From Monodelphis domestica (Eukaryota > Chordata > Mammalia > Didelphimorphia > Didelphidae): a stretch of DNA of 64,000 nt. The DNA is taken from assembly GCF_027887165.1 (NCBI RefSeq), contig NC_077230.1:262591476-262655475 (forward strand). Reading direction: 5' to 3'. Below the pieces are notes generated by a model that saw only the letters and a program-made list of their open reading frames with translations, was not told the DNA's origin and ran no database searches. Of the stretch, positions 25,371 to 42,655 are shown one piece after another. Position 1 is the stretch's first letter. Each line of letters opens with the position of its first letter. The position numbers were made by a program, and so were the translations under genes.

Positions 25371-25854
25371 AATTAATAGTCAGCGAGCATTAAGTTGTTA
25401 CTCAGTGCTAGAAATTTTCTTCTTAAGAGATGGATCTTAAGAGTGTTTCAAATGAAATAATATTCAAGGTCTGGAGACCAGCACTACCACTGTTCTTTGA
25501 AAAAAAGTTTTTTTTCCTTAAAATGTATTCATATTTTAACATTAAAATTGCTGAATATCAATGATACAGTATAGATAGGGTATGCACATTTTCATCAGTG
25601 ATCTGTATTCTCTCCCTGCCCAGTGACTTTCATGGTTTGTATAAACTTATGGGTTATGGCTTCACCAAAATAGACTAAGATTTAATATTTTTTAAAACTT
25701 GGTTTTTAAGTTTTGATTTAAGGAATTATTTCCTAGTATTTTATCCTGAAATTATAATTTAGTAAGATTGCTATATAAATTACTGGATACTTTTATGGTC
25801 TCTCATTTTGACAGTCTTAAATATAAGTAATGTTGACATGTAATTTAATAGCCC

Positions 25855-26060
25855 TGGATTTGGGTTCCTAATGCCTTTTCCATTTAACGTTTCTGTTATC
25901 TGGGAAAGGTCACTTAGCTTCTCTGTTCCTCAGTTTGTTATATAGGAAGAAAAACAGCAACTCACATTGATATAGTTCCTTAATGTCTACATGGAATTAC
26001 TGAGAGGATAAAATAGTTTTATGGAAAAATACTTTGGGAAAAATGAAAAGTACTATTAAA
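25855..26060 (+). mobile_element. MIR remnant
   Basis: 'ctgttatctgggaaaggtca', 'cttctctgttcctcagtttg' and 'agaggataaaatag' are in sense MIR order. Neighbouring 25370-25850 and 26060-26520 show nothing. Confidence 0.5.
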
Positions 26061-26524
26061 AGTATATTCGGTTTTTTGTTGTGCAATATAAGTCCTATTT
26101 AGCCAATTTCATTACCTTACCTATAAATGATATATAAATCTCTTAGTGATGTAGCAAGTATTTATAATGATTGACTTATTAATTGGTGCTAAAAAGATTA
26201 GATACATAGTTACATAATGGGACCAATTAATATTTATAACATCGTTTTGGTTCCTGAGATAGCCACCTTTACTTTTATTTCCAGTAATCATTTCATTTGC
26301 TTTTGCTGATTTGCTAAACTTTATATTGGTTTCTTTGTATGATTTCATACTGTCTTAATTTATTAGTCACATTTAACTAAGTTTATTAAATTTATCTATT
26401 ACTATATCTTTTGCTTGTTATTTTCTAAACTCTATTGGGTTTCATACTTTATTTTTAAAAATCATCCCAATCTGAACAACAAAGCTAATTTCTGATGTGT
26501 AACATTAGCAACATTATTGAGCTT

Positions 26525-26965
26525 GTTGCTAGAAGGTGTGACTGTAAAGTAATATGACTCATTTTTTTAACAGACATACCAGAGCCTATTTCCAGAGAAG
26601 GATTGCCTCCCTCAAAGTAGTCACTTTGGAGGCTCTAGTGATGCATCTGTTGCTCTGTACATTTTTGAAATACCTCTTTTGGAATTGCCTTTGTAACCTG
26701 TAGCAGCGCCAAAAACTTTGTCCTTTGAGAGTGGATTTTATTTCTGGAAAAATCCAAAAGTCATTTGGAGCCAAGGCTGGTGAATAAGGTAGGTAATACA
26801 GAAAATGAGTTGTCACTAGAGTATTGAGAATGGCTTTTTTTTTTTTTAAATATAACTTGCAAATGTTTTGAAGGCATTTCCAAATGAGGAGATCCACAGA
26901 TATTTTGAGTAATGGTATCAACAATAAAATACATACTCCCAAAGTGATGCCTTTGAAGGGCAATA
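26525..26965 (-). mobile_element. Mariner-type DNA transposon relic
   Basis: The minus-strand frame at 26586-26963 contains 'YSPALAPNDFWIFPEIKSTL', the mariner transposase block around the third catalytic aspartate, followed by 'LKGQSFWRCYRLQ' and a 'RCITRASK'-like C-terminus (compare the mariner ending KCI..GDYFEG). The N-terminal half and the first two catalytic aspartates are absent, and the C-terminal part looks frame-shifted. Inactive DNA transposon in CCDC82 intron 1. Clear terminal inverted repeats were not found. Confidence 0.65.
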
Positions 26966-27524
26966 TTTATTTTATGTGTGTGTATATTTTCCTTTAGTCA
27001 ACTATAACATTTTTCTACAACCTCAGCAGCTCATCTTCTATTCCACTGCTTTGCTAATCACTATATATTTTTGGCCTCTATCATTAACTAAGTTCTTTAT
27101 TATTTTCTTGTGAAAATGTTTTGTGGCAAATTGTCCTATTTTCAAACTCCATGATAACAAACCTTTTAGCTTCTGCAACACAGTGCCTTGCCTCAGCCAT
27201 AAATTAAATATAATATAGGGAAAGATGATATGACGAGGTACAGTGTTTTGATAACTGAATATTCTATTAGTTTTTTGTAGTTTTTCTGTGTTTTACTCTG
27301 CCTTCACATTCTGCTGTTTTATAACTGATCATGTTTAACAACCAGTTTCCAAATGTTTTAGTCTTACAAGTTTCTGTAGAATTCATTTCTGAATGGTTTA
27401 TTTGACATTTCTTTAGTTGTTTGATACTACTTAATTGCCCAACTACTTTTTCATATAGTTGAATTTTTTCATTCATTCTCATTCATTCAATGTTAATCTC
27501 ATTTTCCTTCTGAGAAACTATACT

Positions 27525-28070
27525 TTTAACAGAATAAAGTTCAACTTTTCTGCCTGGAATTTAAAGCCTTTCATAACATGACTATACCCTTCTTCCAAAC
27601 ATTCATTGAACTCAAAAAAAGCTCTCTGTCTTTGTCAAGTTCTTGTCAATTAAGCCTTTTCATTGTCCTCTAAAAATAATATGCTAGCTGAACCTCAAAC
27701 CTTTATTCTTGCTGTTTTTTTCCTACCTAGAATGACTCCCTCAACATTTTTCCTTTTCCAAACCTGTCAGCCATTCAGGGTCCATGTCAAGTCTTATGTC
27801 TTCTGCAAAGTCTTTGATAATCCTACCTTAATTATTTTCCTTTATCTCTGAACTCTTGTAGCATCAGCGTCAGTTTCACTCATTACAGCACTAAATCACA
27901 GTCCCCTTGGATGCTGTTACTTAACTGTTTTATTGTGTCTTGTTTATAAATTTAAGTAATAGATTTTTGAAAGTCAGGGAGCATGTCTTGTATTGTTTGT
28001 AGCCCTCTCAGGATCTGGCAGTCATATGTGCATATTGTAGACACTCATTATATATATGGCGAGTGATTAT
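27525..28070 (+). mobile_element. L2 LINE 3' end
   Basis: Sense L2 order: 'aaagcctttcataacatgac', 'tcaagtcttatgtcttctgc' and 'gaaagtcagggagcatgtct', with 'ctcaggatctggcagtcata' near the end. It ends about 160 bases before the first CCDC82 coding exon. The stretch 26970-27520 shows nothing recognisable. Confidence 0.6.
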
Positions 28071-28236
28071 TATATTAATTCCACTAAAGATACTATGTGT
28101 GATTTTCTAGAATGACCATAGTATGACACCAGATTAATATAATTGGCATCATAAGTAGATTTATTACCTTAACCTGACTATCATCTTCTTTATTATAAGA
28201 TTATTCCTAATAACATTTTTTTTTGTAGAAGCTTAA

Positions 28237-29130
<894 letters not shown>

Positions 29131-29471
29131 TGAGAATCAGCTAGTCCATCATCAGTTCTTTTTTAAGAATTAAAAACTACTTTTTGATTTTGTACAGTCT
29201 TTTCAATATTCAACTTTTATTAAAGCTTTTGTTTTCAGTCATTTTGTATCATATATATAATGTCTTGTCTTCATTTTTAAATTCAGCAATTAATATGAAA
29301 AGTCATTTTTTTTAACCATAAGTCTTGAATTCACTTAATTTCTCTTTATCATGATTAGAAATATGAATTGGTCATTGTATTTCATGTTTATATTGAAATT
29401 ATATTGTAATTTCTTTAAAAATTAAATGTTAAATATAAAATTTACTGATTTGCATGTTCTGATTTAATTAG

Positions 29472-29744
<273 letters not shown>

Positions 29745-30841
29745 TAGTCGTTTTCCAAATTAATGGTAAGGAGTATTGATTGCTTTTTGTTAAGGTATTT
29801 TGTTTTTCACACATTTTTTTCCTAGTATGTAGGCAAGAAGTTAAACACTTTCAGTGAGAGGAAATGAAATTCATAGGAGTAGATTTTGACATCTATTGTA
29901 TGTTTGGTAGAAGTTTAGAATGAATTTGAAACTAAAGTTTAGTATTTATTTCATTGGTTTATTACTATTCCTGTTGTCTTTCAGGATGACTAGTTGAGAG
30001 TTGTTAGAATCTTATTTCTTTATTATTTTATCTCTATTGGTAGCTTTTGTTTTATATGAAATTCATATTTCTCTTCCTCCCCTACCCAGCAAGCCATTCA
30101 TTGTAACAAATATCTAAAAAGAGTAGTATTATATATAAAATTATCTTTAAAAGATATTAAAACTTCTCCATATTAAAGTGATTTTTAATCCATATAGCTG
30201 GGACCATATATTCTATTCATAATAATTTTATCTCCTACTTCAGTTCAGTAGAAAATATTATTAAACACAAATTTCACATCAAAATTTGGAATATTTCAAG
30301 AACAAATTTTTTTCCCCACCATTCTTCTAAATCCCCTACAGGTTGATGCTAGGTAAGGGGAGAGAAAAAGGATAAAAAGGAAAAATGGTAAAATATGGTA
30401 ACTGAGTAAGCATATTGCATAAGAGTTTAAACAAATGTACTGCAAGTCTTAAAAATCAGTATATATATAAGCTGGACATAGTTGTAATAATAGGACAACT
30501 TCATAAGATAACATTTTTAAAAATATAATATAGCCAAATAACTAGAATCCTATGGAGTCACACCAATTTTCATTTAAAGAGAGGAAAATATGTAGAGGAA
30601 CTTTAAGAGAATATATAAATTAAATGGAAATATCACTCTGGTGAGAACAGATCCTATTAGCTGTATTAAGAATGCCACAATAGTATTGCCATAATCATAA
30701 TGATAAAGAGGCAGTATCTAAATCCTAGTCCTAAAACCAGATAGATCTTAATTCTCATAAAGAAACGTGTGATGGGATTCCTGAATCTTGGTAACGTTTT
30801 ATCACAGAGGATATTTTATCTACTTTCTGGTTCTCCTAAAC

Positions 30842-31031
30842 CAGCAGTTCTCAACCTCTCAATTTGTAGCAATGAGAATACATAATGTATATCATGTATA
30901 CATTCTGAATCATAACTGTAGCAAATTACAGTTTTGAAGTAGCCACCAAAATAATTTTTTGGTTTTGGGGTCACTGCAACAGGAGGAATTGTATTGCGGG
31001 GTCACGGCATTAGAAAGGTTGAGAACCACTG
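30842..31031 (+). mobile_element. SPIN-type hAT MITE
   Basis: About 190 bases with inverted ends 'cagcagttctcaacct' (30842) and 'aggttgagaaccactg' (to 31031). The interior 'acagttttgaagtagccacc', 'aaaataattttttggttttg' and 'attgtattgcggggtcacgg' matches the non-autonomous SPIN family as I remember it. A clean 8-bp target duplication is not visible. It lies in CCDC82 intron 3 in sense orientation. The rest of that intron (29662-30840, 31032-32125) shows no other element I recognise. Confidence 0.8.
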
Positions 31032-32082
31032 TTAAACTTTCTAGCTGGTTTAAATGTGATCCATGCCTAAGACCAGGAGCTAATCTTGTCTGGTTAATCA
31101 AGAATTCTCCTGTGAGGGAAGGATATGGGATTCAGGTTGGTTTGAAACCAGAGGTTTAATCTTGTGGCACACATGGGTCAAGTTTGTGAGTGAAAAGCAA
31201 AAGCTCCATGAAATCAAAATACTATGCATACAAATTATGCATATATACAATATACATACAATATGAAGTATACAAAAGCCAGAGCACATACAGAATCAAG
31301 GAGATAATTACCTTTTACTGGGCTACTTACAGAATTCTTTTAAATTTCTGTGGAAATTTTTTTCTTTTCTATTTTATAACTGAAACACTATGCTTGCCTA
31401 TCATTTCTATTTGGATTTTTGGATTTTTATTCTACTTTATTTCCCAGATGCCAGCTCAATCATGGCTTAACATTTTTAGGTAAAATTGACACTCAAAGAA
31501 CACATGGCTTATCATTTATATGACTATTCATGAAAGGAGAGTTTTTTAAAATCTCTTATTCTTATTCCTTAATTATGAGACCAAATAGTCTGATCAAATG
31601 AAGATATAATTTTAATAACCCTTATTTTGTTTACATTTATTACAAAATATATAGAAACATGAAACTTTTCAGAAGAAAATTCACCAATTTAGTGATAAAA
31701 TTCTTTCTATCCTTTTTACCCCTAAAAGTTAGGGAGAGGTGAGGAGAAAAAGTTTAATATTTGATATTTGTTAGTTAGTTTTCCTATACTATTATTTTTT
31801 TCTTTAATAGAACTATTTTTAATCGTATATTAAAACCCTTAATTTATAGAGGTTTTTTGTTGTTCTCAATCAGACTTTTCTAGGGAGACAGTATGAGATA
31901 GCAGCCAAAAATACTATATTTGGGACTCTAAAACTTGACCAATTATTGGATAAATAAAGAATGTAACATTGACATTAGGAAGATGAAACCAGATCCCCTA
32001 TCTATCTACTACAGATATTTGGACATTAATTAACTGATATTTAAGTTTAATAAAGAAGTGGATTTACATATATAAAGTATAG

Positions 32083-32223
<141 letters not shown>

Positions 32224-32349
32224 TGAATAGTGTCTAATAGCATTTAATTATGCATTTTTCCCTCCTTTTCTCACTTAAAACAAAGAAAAGCTGTCCTTAA
32301 GACCTTTTCCTTATTCACCCAATCAACTACATCAAAGTTAGGACAGTTC

Positions 32350-32885
32350 ATCCTGTAGTTATTGGACTCCTACTATGTTCAAAGTACTGTATAAAACATT
32401 TAAAAGTACAATCTTAAGGAAAAAATGACCAATGCCTTCAAATACTTAAAGCCTAGTAGGAGAGACAAGTTATATGAAACCACTAAATAGCAATACAAAG
32501 CAATGTATTCTTAAATGTCAAAATAATTATTATGATATAAGAGATACCATAATGATATAAGAATTAGGGAGGCATTACTAGGGGTTGGGTTGGACTGAAA
32601 GTTTTTCATGGAGAAAGATAGGTAGGACAAGTATAACTAACAAAGGAGAAATGGTGTGATTAAATGAAGAATATGTATGTTTGAAGAGCAACAAAGAACC
32701 TTCCTTAGTTGGAGTGATAGGATTAAGTAGGAGTAGTAAGTGATAATATTGGGAAGGTGATATGGGAAGATTATGAAGGGCCTTGAATATCAGCCTCAAA
32801 GGAGTTTTAAATACTGTATTTTCTAATGGCTTTAGAGAGCTTTTCAGTAAGGAAATGAAAGGAGATAAAATGGCAAGCCTGTACA
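32350..32885 (-). mobile_element. L2 LINE 3' fragment, antisense
   Basis: The plus strand reads as antisense L2: 'ggactcctactatgttcaaa', 'gaagggccttgaatatcagc' and 'gcttttcagtaaggaaatga'. It lies in CCDC82 intron 4. Confidence 0.55.
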
Positions 32886-33059
32886 TCTGGTATTAGCCAT
32901 CTTATTACTATCAGAAAGTATTGGGTAAATACTAAATTGTATACAGTATTATGCAAAATATTGTACAAAGAGAACTAGAGCCCTCTTCCCTGCCATTAGG
33001 GCATTAAGTGATTTTTACTTCCTTTTGATAGTGTGATTTTTACTTCTTTTTGATAGCTC

Positions 33060-35874
33060 TCCTCCACAAAAGTCCTACTCTGATGCCTCATCGTGGTGTG
33101 GAGGTGACCCTGGGTTCTCGAAGGCTATGCCAGCGGAGCGCAAGCTCTGACAGGTTCTACCAAGCTGGAAAGGCTTCGAGTATGGTCCCAATGACAGACT
33201 GTGTCTGCTGTCCAAGGACCAGCCTAGCTAAGTACAGAGAGGCTCATCACCAGAAGGCTGGCCTCTAGGTGATGAATTCTTTGTCCATGCTGACCTATGA
33301 AATATAAAAGTAAAAGATGGCCTTTCATCTTATGCAGTCCCCTTCCATTTCCACAATGACAGTAGTGGAAAAAAAGGGCAGGGGGTACTAAGAATCACAG
33401 TGTTTAGACTGTCTAGAGACATTAATTTAATGGTTGGTACTCTTTATTATGAGATTTCAGTCCAACAATCAAATTGACAGGCTCTTAGAGAAATTGAACC
33501 ACATCTATACTGACATTTTGTAAAAATGAAGTCTGAAAGTATAAGGAATTTTCATCTAAAAAGAAAGATCATACACAAGTTTTTCTTGAAGAAATGAATA
33601 AAGGAAATAAAGGAGTTGGTTTTGTGGCATTTCCAAAGACACCAAAAACATCATTTTACTCGCCACTTGGTCATTTTGCCTTGCAGTGCCCATGGTGAAA
33701 GTAAGTTGTAAACTACTCAGAAGCCTCCTATTTGTATATCCTGAATAAACTCTTCAGGAAGAGATTTGGAAATCACTGCACATGTCCAAGCTGCATCATA
33801 AAAGATGAGATTAAGCAGAAAGGAAATGACTAGTTGCTGATTTAGGAATCATTTCAGAATCATTGGTCTTTGTGCAGTAAGTTACCAGGTGGTTAGAGCA
33901 AAGGTTAGAACTAATACCAAATTAGAAGAAAGAAAGAAAGAAAGAAAGAAAATGAGAAGACAATTCTGCAGGCAATTATAATTCTATTTTAATTTATTTA
34001 AACAATTTATTGAGTCTCAAAAATTGGAAATAGAGAAAAATAAAGACATTGACTTTGGTTAATAACTTAAACCTATATAAAACAGTTGCCCACATTAAGG
34101 GACCAAAACAGTCAAGAAGCTACCCTTGTTGGCCAATTCTTAATCCTCTAACCAGGCAAGAAAGTGTAGAAGACAATTGACAACATCAGTTCAGGCAACA
34201 AGTTTATTTATGAAACATGGAATGGTGCAAGAATTTCCAGCAGGAGGTTTATTCCAGCAAAATAATGAAAAACCATGGAAGATAAAACTAATCTTGCAGA
34301 GACCTTGGTGTGAGATTCAAGAGAATTCATAGATTAAATTGAAAAAACACCAGATAGATGTGAAATGAAACCAATTTGCCAGCTTCTTTATAATGATTTG
34401 TTCTCATCAGTGATGGTAGAATTGCCACAGTTTGATTCTTCCACCAAAATACTAAGTCTATGTGAAAAAGTGGGAATGATACTTAAGAAGATACAAATAT
34501 GAATAACATCTGGATTTTTACAAATGCAGAAGAAATATATGCAGAGGATACACACAACATGTTAAAAGGGACTCAAGATTCATCTTTTCAAGATAAATCT
34601 AAAAGAGGAAACATCCAAATAAAAAGAAAAGATCATAGATGTTAACAGACAGAAAATGAGCAAGAAGAGATTATCAATTATTAGATGATATTCTTTCCAC
34701 TTCTGTATAAAATCTTCATGGGAATTATATTACACAAGGTATACTTGATGGAAACATAAGAAAGGATTAGATAGGCTTTTATAGTTAATTTTTCTGCTAC
34801 ATTAATTTTTCACAGTCACAACTAAGAGACATAGAAAACATAAGATTACTTTTGTGTTTGTTGATTGAAATAAAAATTGATTCAGTAGAGCAACATACAT
34901 CCTTAAATTCTTTCCTTCAGCAGTATCTCCTATGCATATATTAAAATAACATAAGTGTCCTTGATAATCAACAAGGTTAACTTTGTTCAGTGATCTTTGG
35001 CATATCAATATCCAATAAAGCATAAAACAGAGATTTGCTCACTAAAGTTGTTCACAAATGTCATGGAGTTGGTTTTGCACAAAATCCAGATATAAGAAAA
35101 CTTCTTTATAGGTGAAAAGGTTTTCTTGGTACTCTTTTCGCAGATGACATCATGTGTATAACAAATTGTAGAACATTATCAAGCTATACAGATGAGAGAG
35201 TTGGCTTAAATAAAATCAGTTTAGCAGTTTAGCAGTCACACAGGAAAACAAGTGGATGAAGAATGCATATTGTCCAGAATACTAAATGTAGTTGGATAAT
35301 CTGCTCATTAAATTAGTCCATCTACATATACATATATCTTGGACAGAAGAGATTGAACTAGATCGCATTTGGGAAATTATACAGTACTTTCAGCGATCCC
35401 AAGCTGCTCTCTGCCACATAACCTGTTTCTCTAATACCAATGTTTTCTTCTTGTTGCTATTTTATTGACAATCATGGAAAATCATGACCTCAGAAGAATC
35501 AGAGTTGCAGGTGACTCAAAGGGCAATGAAAGGGGCATGGTGGTTGTAAACAGGCTGTAGGAGTATACAAGTGATGACTTGTATGTGAATGATAGGTATC
35601 ATGGACACACAGGACCAAAAATGACACTAGACAAGTCCTGTAATGAGAATCAGAAATTATAGATTGTGCTACCTGAGTACTTACCTGCTATTCATGAAAT
35701 ATTAAAATAACCTAGGAAGGCCTTCAGCATTTTGAATAGATCCTCTATGGAGGACTTATGGAAAATAATGGACAAAAATCGTACAGGATGAGCAGGCGTG
35801 GAAGAGTTGTGATCTGTACTGTTGGAGGGATTACCTTTATCGATGGGCTCACGGATCCATTGTATCAAAGTAAG
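33060..35874 (+). mobile_element. RTE LINE, near full length, with target duplication
   Basis: About 2.8 kb flanked by an 11-base direct repeat, TTTGATAGCTC (33049-33059 and 35875-35885). The GC-richer 5' part (33090-33290) is probably the 5' UTR. At 33610-33700 an endonuclease-like 'GVGFVAFPK' series appears, and at 35137-35148 the reverse-transcriptase motif FADD. Near 35370-35520 there are 'AFGKLYSTFSDPKLL' and 'LQVTQRAMKG' blocks typical of RTE ends. Frames are broken by many stops and shifts, so it is inactive. A GAAA run (33928-33952) lies inside. It fills most of CCDC82 intron 4 and ends about 175 bases before the next exon. Confidence 0.7.
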
Positions 35875-36039
35875 TTTGATAGCTCATTTTCTCTCAAAAT
35901 GTACTTTGTTCTTCCTGACTAATCATGGAATCTATCTGAAAATATAGGAAGAGCTCCTTCAGTATAAAGTTAATTAAATGCTTTCATGGCTGCAAAGTTA
36001 TTTATTTATTTGCTTACTTGCTCATTTTTTTTAAATTGA

Positions 36040-36201
<162 letters not shown>

Positions 36202-37425
36202 TAATGGCAACAATAATGATTTATCATGGCATTAGGGGAAAGTTTTCCTTACTATTTACATTTAAATATTCAAAGCTCAAATATAGCGATATTTCTGTAC
36301 ATTTATAAAATCAACTTGTTTTCCCTCTACTATTTTTGGAAGTTGTTGACTGTTTTGATTATTCTTACTTCTCAGTAGTTTACTAATTAGATTATTTTAT
36401 AGTCAATTAATTTCAAATTCTTTAATTTACTACTGAACATAACACCTTTTAAGTCCTAAACTTGGCTAATATACCTTGAAAGTCTTATTTCATTTTGTAC
36501 TGTTCTGAAGGCCAGTTATTTCACAGGTCTTTTGAATGTGTTATTTAATATCTAAAGATAAGGGAGAAATAAAACTACACATTACAATACTTTATCACTA
36601 CAAGATTATTATGGGAAATTCCCATCCTAAATATCTACAAATACAACTGTGATAATTTTTAAAGGAATTTTTTAAAAAGAAAACAAAAAAACTCCAAAAC
36701 CTAACAGCATACCACCATCTACATACATAAAACAATATGTCTGTCCAGAAATAAGGCAGATTTCTTCAGTTTGCAACTGAACTGCATTATTTTATACGTA
36801 AGTTATACTGCAGCTTTCCTATAGGTAAAAACCTTCCTTTCTGTATTGTTTATTTCCAGGCTTCTGAAGAATTTTGACAACAATGTATAAGGCAATTTTC
36901 ATTACAGTAGTGGTTGTATTAGCATTTAGGGTAGAGTAACAAATAACAGTAAGGAGTACTTTAGCCATTTTCTCACACACAGATCTTTAGTTAACATGTA
37001 TGAGAAGGATTTGATTCTTCTTGGAACCATTTAATGCAAACCTTTATCAGTAGTTGAATTGGTTGAAGAATAGAGTGGTCAATTTCTGATATTCCTAAAA
37101 TAGAAAATCTACTTAGTTCTTTGCTTCCTGTTCCTTCAAGTTCTTTAATAGAGAAAAACATTCAGTTTTACTACTTATCAATTCTTTTATCCATAAGAAG
37201 AGATTAAAAACAAATACTATGTTAGTATTTTCTCACATATATTTTGTTTCTTTACATGAATTCAGTTAATGTAATGAATGATAAAATTCATTCAGACATT
37301 TAACAAGTCCCTGCTATATGCAAGACACTGTGCTAGGCACTAAAAAAATACTATTGTTACTTTTCCATATGTAATTCCTGAGGTCATTTTTAATTTACTT
37401 TTAAAAAGCACCAGTCATTCATTAA

Positions 37426-40190
<2,765 letters not shown>

Positions 40191-40199
40191 ACTAGTAGC

Positions 40200-40320
40200 C
40201 TTAACTCATTTTAATTTCTATCTGACATGCTTAAGTTCACAAGATATTAAGTAGCAGGTCTTTGTTTCAAATACAGGATCACTGACTCCAGTCCAATGCT
40301 TTTTCCACTGTATCACAATG
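40200..40320 (-). mobile_element. MIR/CORE-SINE remnant, antisense
   Basis: 'cttaagttcacaagatatta', 'ggatcactgactccagtcca' and 'gctttttccactgtatcaca' are in antisense order. Confidence 0.45.
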
Positions 40321-40599
40321 AAATCTTATATGCAGAGTATAAAACTAGTATATAAGCAAATAAAGGGTTGGAACAATAATTAATTAAAATCATGTTCTGA
40401 AAATAAAGTAAACTAGTACAGTTTGATTTAAATCTCATTTAACAAAATAAGTAATATAAATTCTGGTAGTAAAATTATCCACCATAATTTTTCCTTGATA
40501 GTTATCTTTGTGTCCTGTTTACCAATTAATTCTTGAAACTGGTTACGGGACCTAATTATTTAGAAAAGCTGCTTCCCTTGGAATTATGATCTTATATCT

Positions 40600-40930
40600 T
40601 TGTAGGTACCTCTTTGAACAGTGCCAGTTTCAATCCATCCATATATTTTCATGCTTCCTAGTTTTTGTCCATGGAGTCCTTCCCTAAATTCTTCCCACGG
40701 TGAACCAGGGACCTTTTCATGACTTTCCAGCTATTAGCACTCAGTTTTTCTACATGGCTATCCCACCTTATTTTCCTCTCATATATTTCTTTGGGAAAGT
40801 GTGGTAACCTATTTATTCCCATCATGCATCTCTCATTTATTAGTTTGGGCAGCCTGAAATTTTGATTCTTTAGAGATTGACTCTTTGGTGTCCAGCCATA
40901 TAGTATCACTGGAAAAATATTTGTATTAAA
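40600..40930 (-). mobile_element. RTE-like LINE fragment, antisense
   Basis: The minus-strand frame 40658-40909 contains 'YGWTPKSQSL', 'LINERCMMGI' and 'ERKIRWDSHVEKLSANSW', which resemble the end of RTE-type ORF2 (YG.E.WTL, ERRMLGI, KWAGHV.R..DNRW). Highly decayed. Confidence 0.5.
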
Positions 40931-41309
40931 GATAAGGGTTTTGGGGTTGTTGTTTTTTTTTTAAAGAAAATCCTTAGTACTCTTGAAAATGCTATGCAGT
41001 TTGTGAAATACAATTCATTCCACTCTTTTCTTCATGTTCAGGTCTCCACTTACCTTGTTATTTATATGCTGTGTCCATCCAAAATGCATGTATTGATGAA
41101 CTGGCATGTTAAATTTTAGTATTGTCACAGATACACATGCAGATCACACCAGTATATAATAAGCATCTGTTTAGAAGGATTTAGACATTGAAAAAACAAA
41201 GTAGATTCTGGAAGTTTTGAAAATTGTTGAACCCAATGGGAAAATTTAATGCAAAAAGAAGTTTTTGACTTAGTTTCCATCTTTTTTTCTCCAATCACTT
41301 GGCTACCAT

Positions 41310-42170
41310 CATTGTTCAAGTCTTAATCACTTCTCACGTGAACCATTACAGTGACTTAATAATTGATCTCCCTCCTAATTTCTGTCCTCTCCAGTTCTTC
41401 CATACAACTGGTAAATTGATATTCATAAATAAAACATCTGAAAATGTTACTCCTGGGCTAAAGAAGCTTCTTTGGATCCTTATTTCTTCTAGAATAAAAC
41501 ATGAATTCCTTTGTTTGATATTTAAACCCTTCAGGGTCTGGCTTCAGCCTATCTTTCTAGAGCAAAGGTTCTAAATTTGAGCTTGGACATTAATGGGAAA
41601 AATGTAGTGATAACTATATTTCAATATAATTGATTTCCTTTGTAATTCCCTGTATTTTATGTATTTTAAATCATTATTCTGAGAAAGGGCCATTAAGATT
41701 GATCAAATTGCCAAAGGGGTCCATGACATAAGAACTCCTGCTCTAAACTGATTTCACATTACTTCCTTCATGTACTCTATTTTCTAACCAAATTGGCATA
41801 CTTGATGTTCCCCATATATGATATTTCATCTCCCACCTCTGTCTTTGCAGTCTGCCCTTGATGCGTGGAGTGTTCATCTCTTCACCTCTGCCTTTTAGAA
41901 CCCTTAGCTTCCTTCATGGCTCAGCTCAAGTGACACCTCCTACACAAGTTCTTTCCTTATCCCTCTAATTATTAGATTTTATCCCCATAAATTGTTGCAT
42001 ATTTATTTTGTATAATTTGTATTTACATCTTTGTGTACATGCCATCCCTTTATTTCCCCTTTCTAGGTAGAATATAAACTTTGTGGCCAGGTACTTTTTA
42101 TTTATGTATTCCCAGTACATAACAGGGCTTGACACATAGTAGGCACTTAATAAATTCTTGTTGAATTGAA
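41310..42170 (+). mobile_element. L2 LINE 3' end with nested hAT MITE
   Basis: Sense L2: 'ctcctaatttctgtcctctc', 'cttcagggtctggcttcagc' and, after a MITE (41573-41740), 'ctgatttcacattacttcct', 'catggctcagctcaagtgac' and 'gacacatagtaggcacttaa'. Confidence 0.65.
41573..41740 (+). mobile_element. hAT-type MITE inserted in L2
   Basis: A 168-bp insertion splits the L2 sequence 'cttcagcctatctttctag / actgatttcac'. Its ends are roughly inverted ('caaaggttct' and 'agaactcctg'). The 8-base flanks ttctagag and ctctaaac match at 5 of 8 positions, so the copy is old. Confidence 0.5.
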
Positions 42171-42655
42171 TTCGATCACTTGTTCAGTTGATGCATCAAT
42201 AGATGGTAGTGTAATATATTGAGAGCTTCTAGTTCTCTTGCCAGTGAAACTCTTTGAGAGTCTTCCAACAGCATTCTACTCCCTGGATTACTACTGGAAT
42301 TTCTTATATTAATCTCTTTTGTTAGAAAAATTTCCCAGTTTTCCAGAAACATTTAGATGCCAACTTGTGAAGGACCTTTATTCTGCCCAGGAACATATAG
42401 AATTGAATTAGTTAAGTAATGGTGTATGGTACTGTGCTTTACTTCATTAAAGACAGAAAATGAGTCAAAGGGAACACCAAGTATGCAGTCATGTGAACCA
42501 ATTTTTAGGGCAATTTAAATTACTTTCAGAGCCCAGATGTATTAGAGTCATGCATGCACTTTTTTTTGACATGGAACGTTGTACTTTGTTCTCTAATATT
42601 ACAGTTGCAATGGATTTAATGATGGTGTTTGATAGCTGAATAAAGAAAATTCCAG

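Noticed and set aside
33060-33290. GC-richer stretch considered as a small CpG island or RNA gene
   Set aside because: It lies at the 5' end of an RTE element bounded by a target duplication, so it is the element's 5' UTR.
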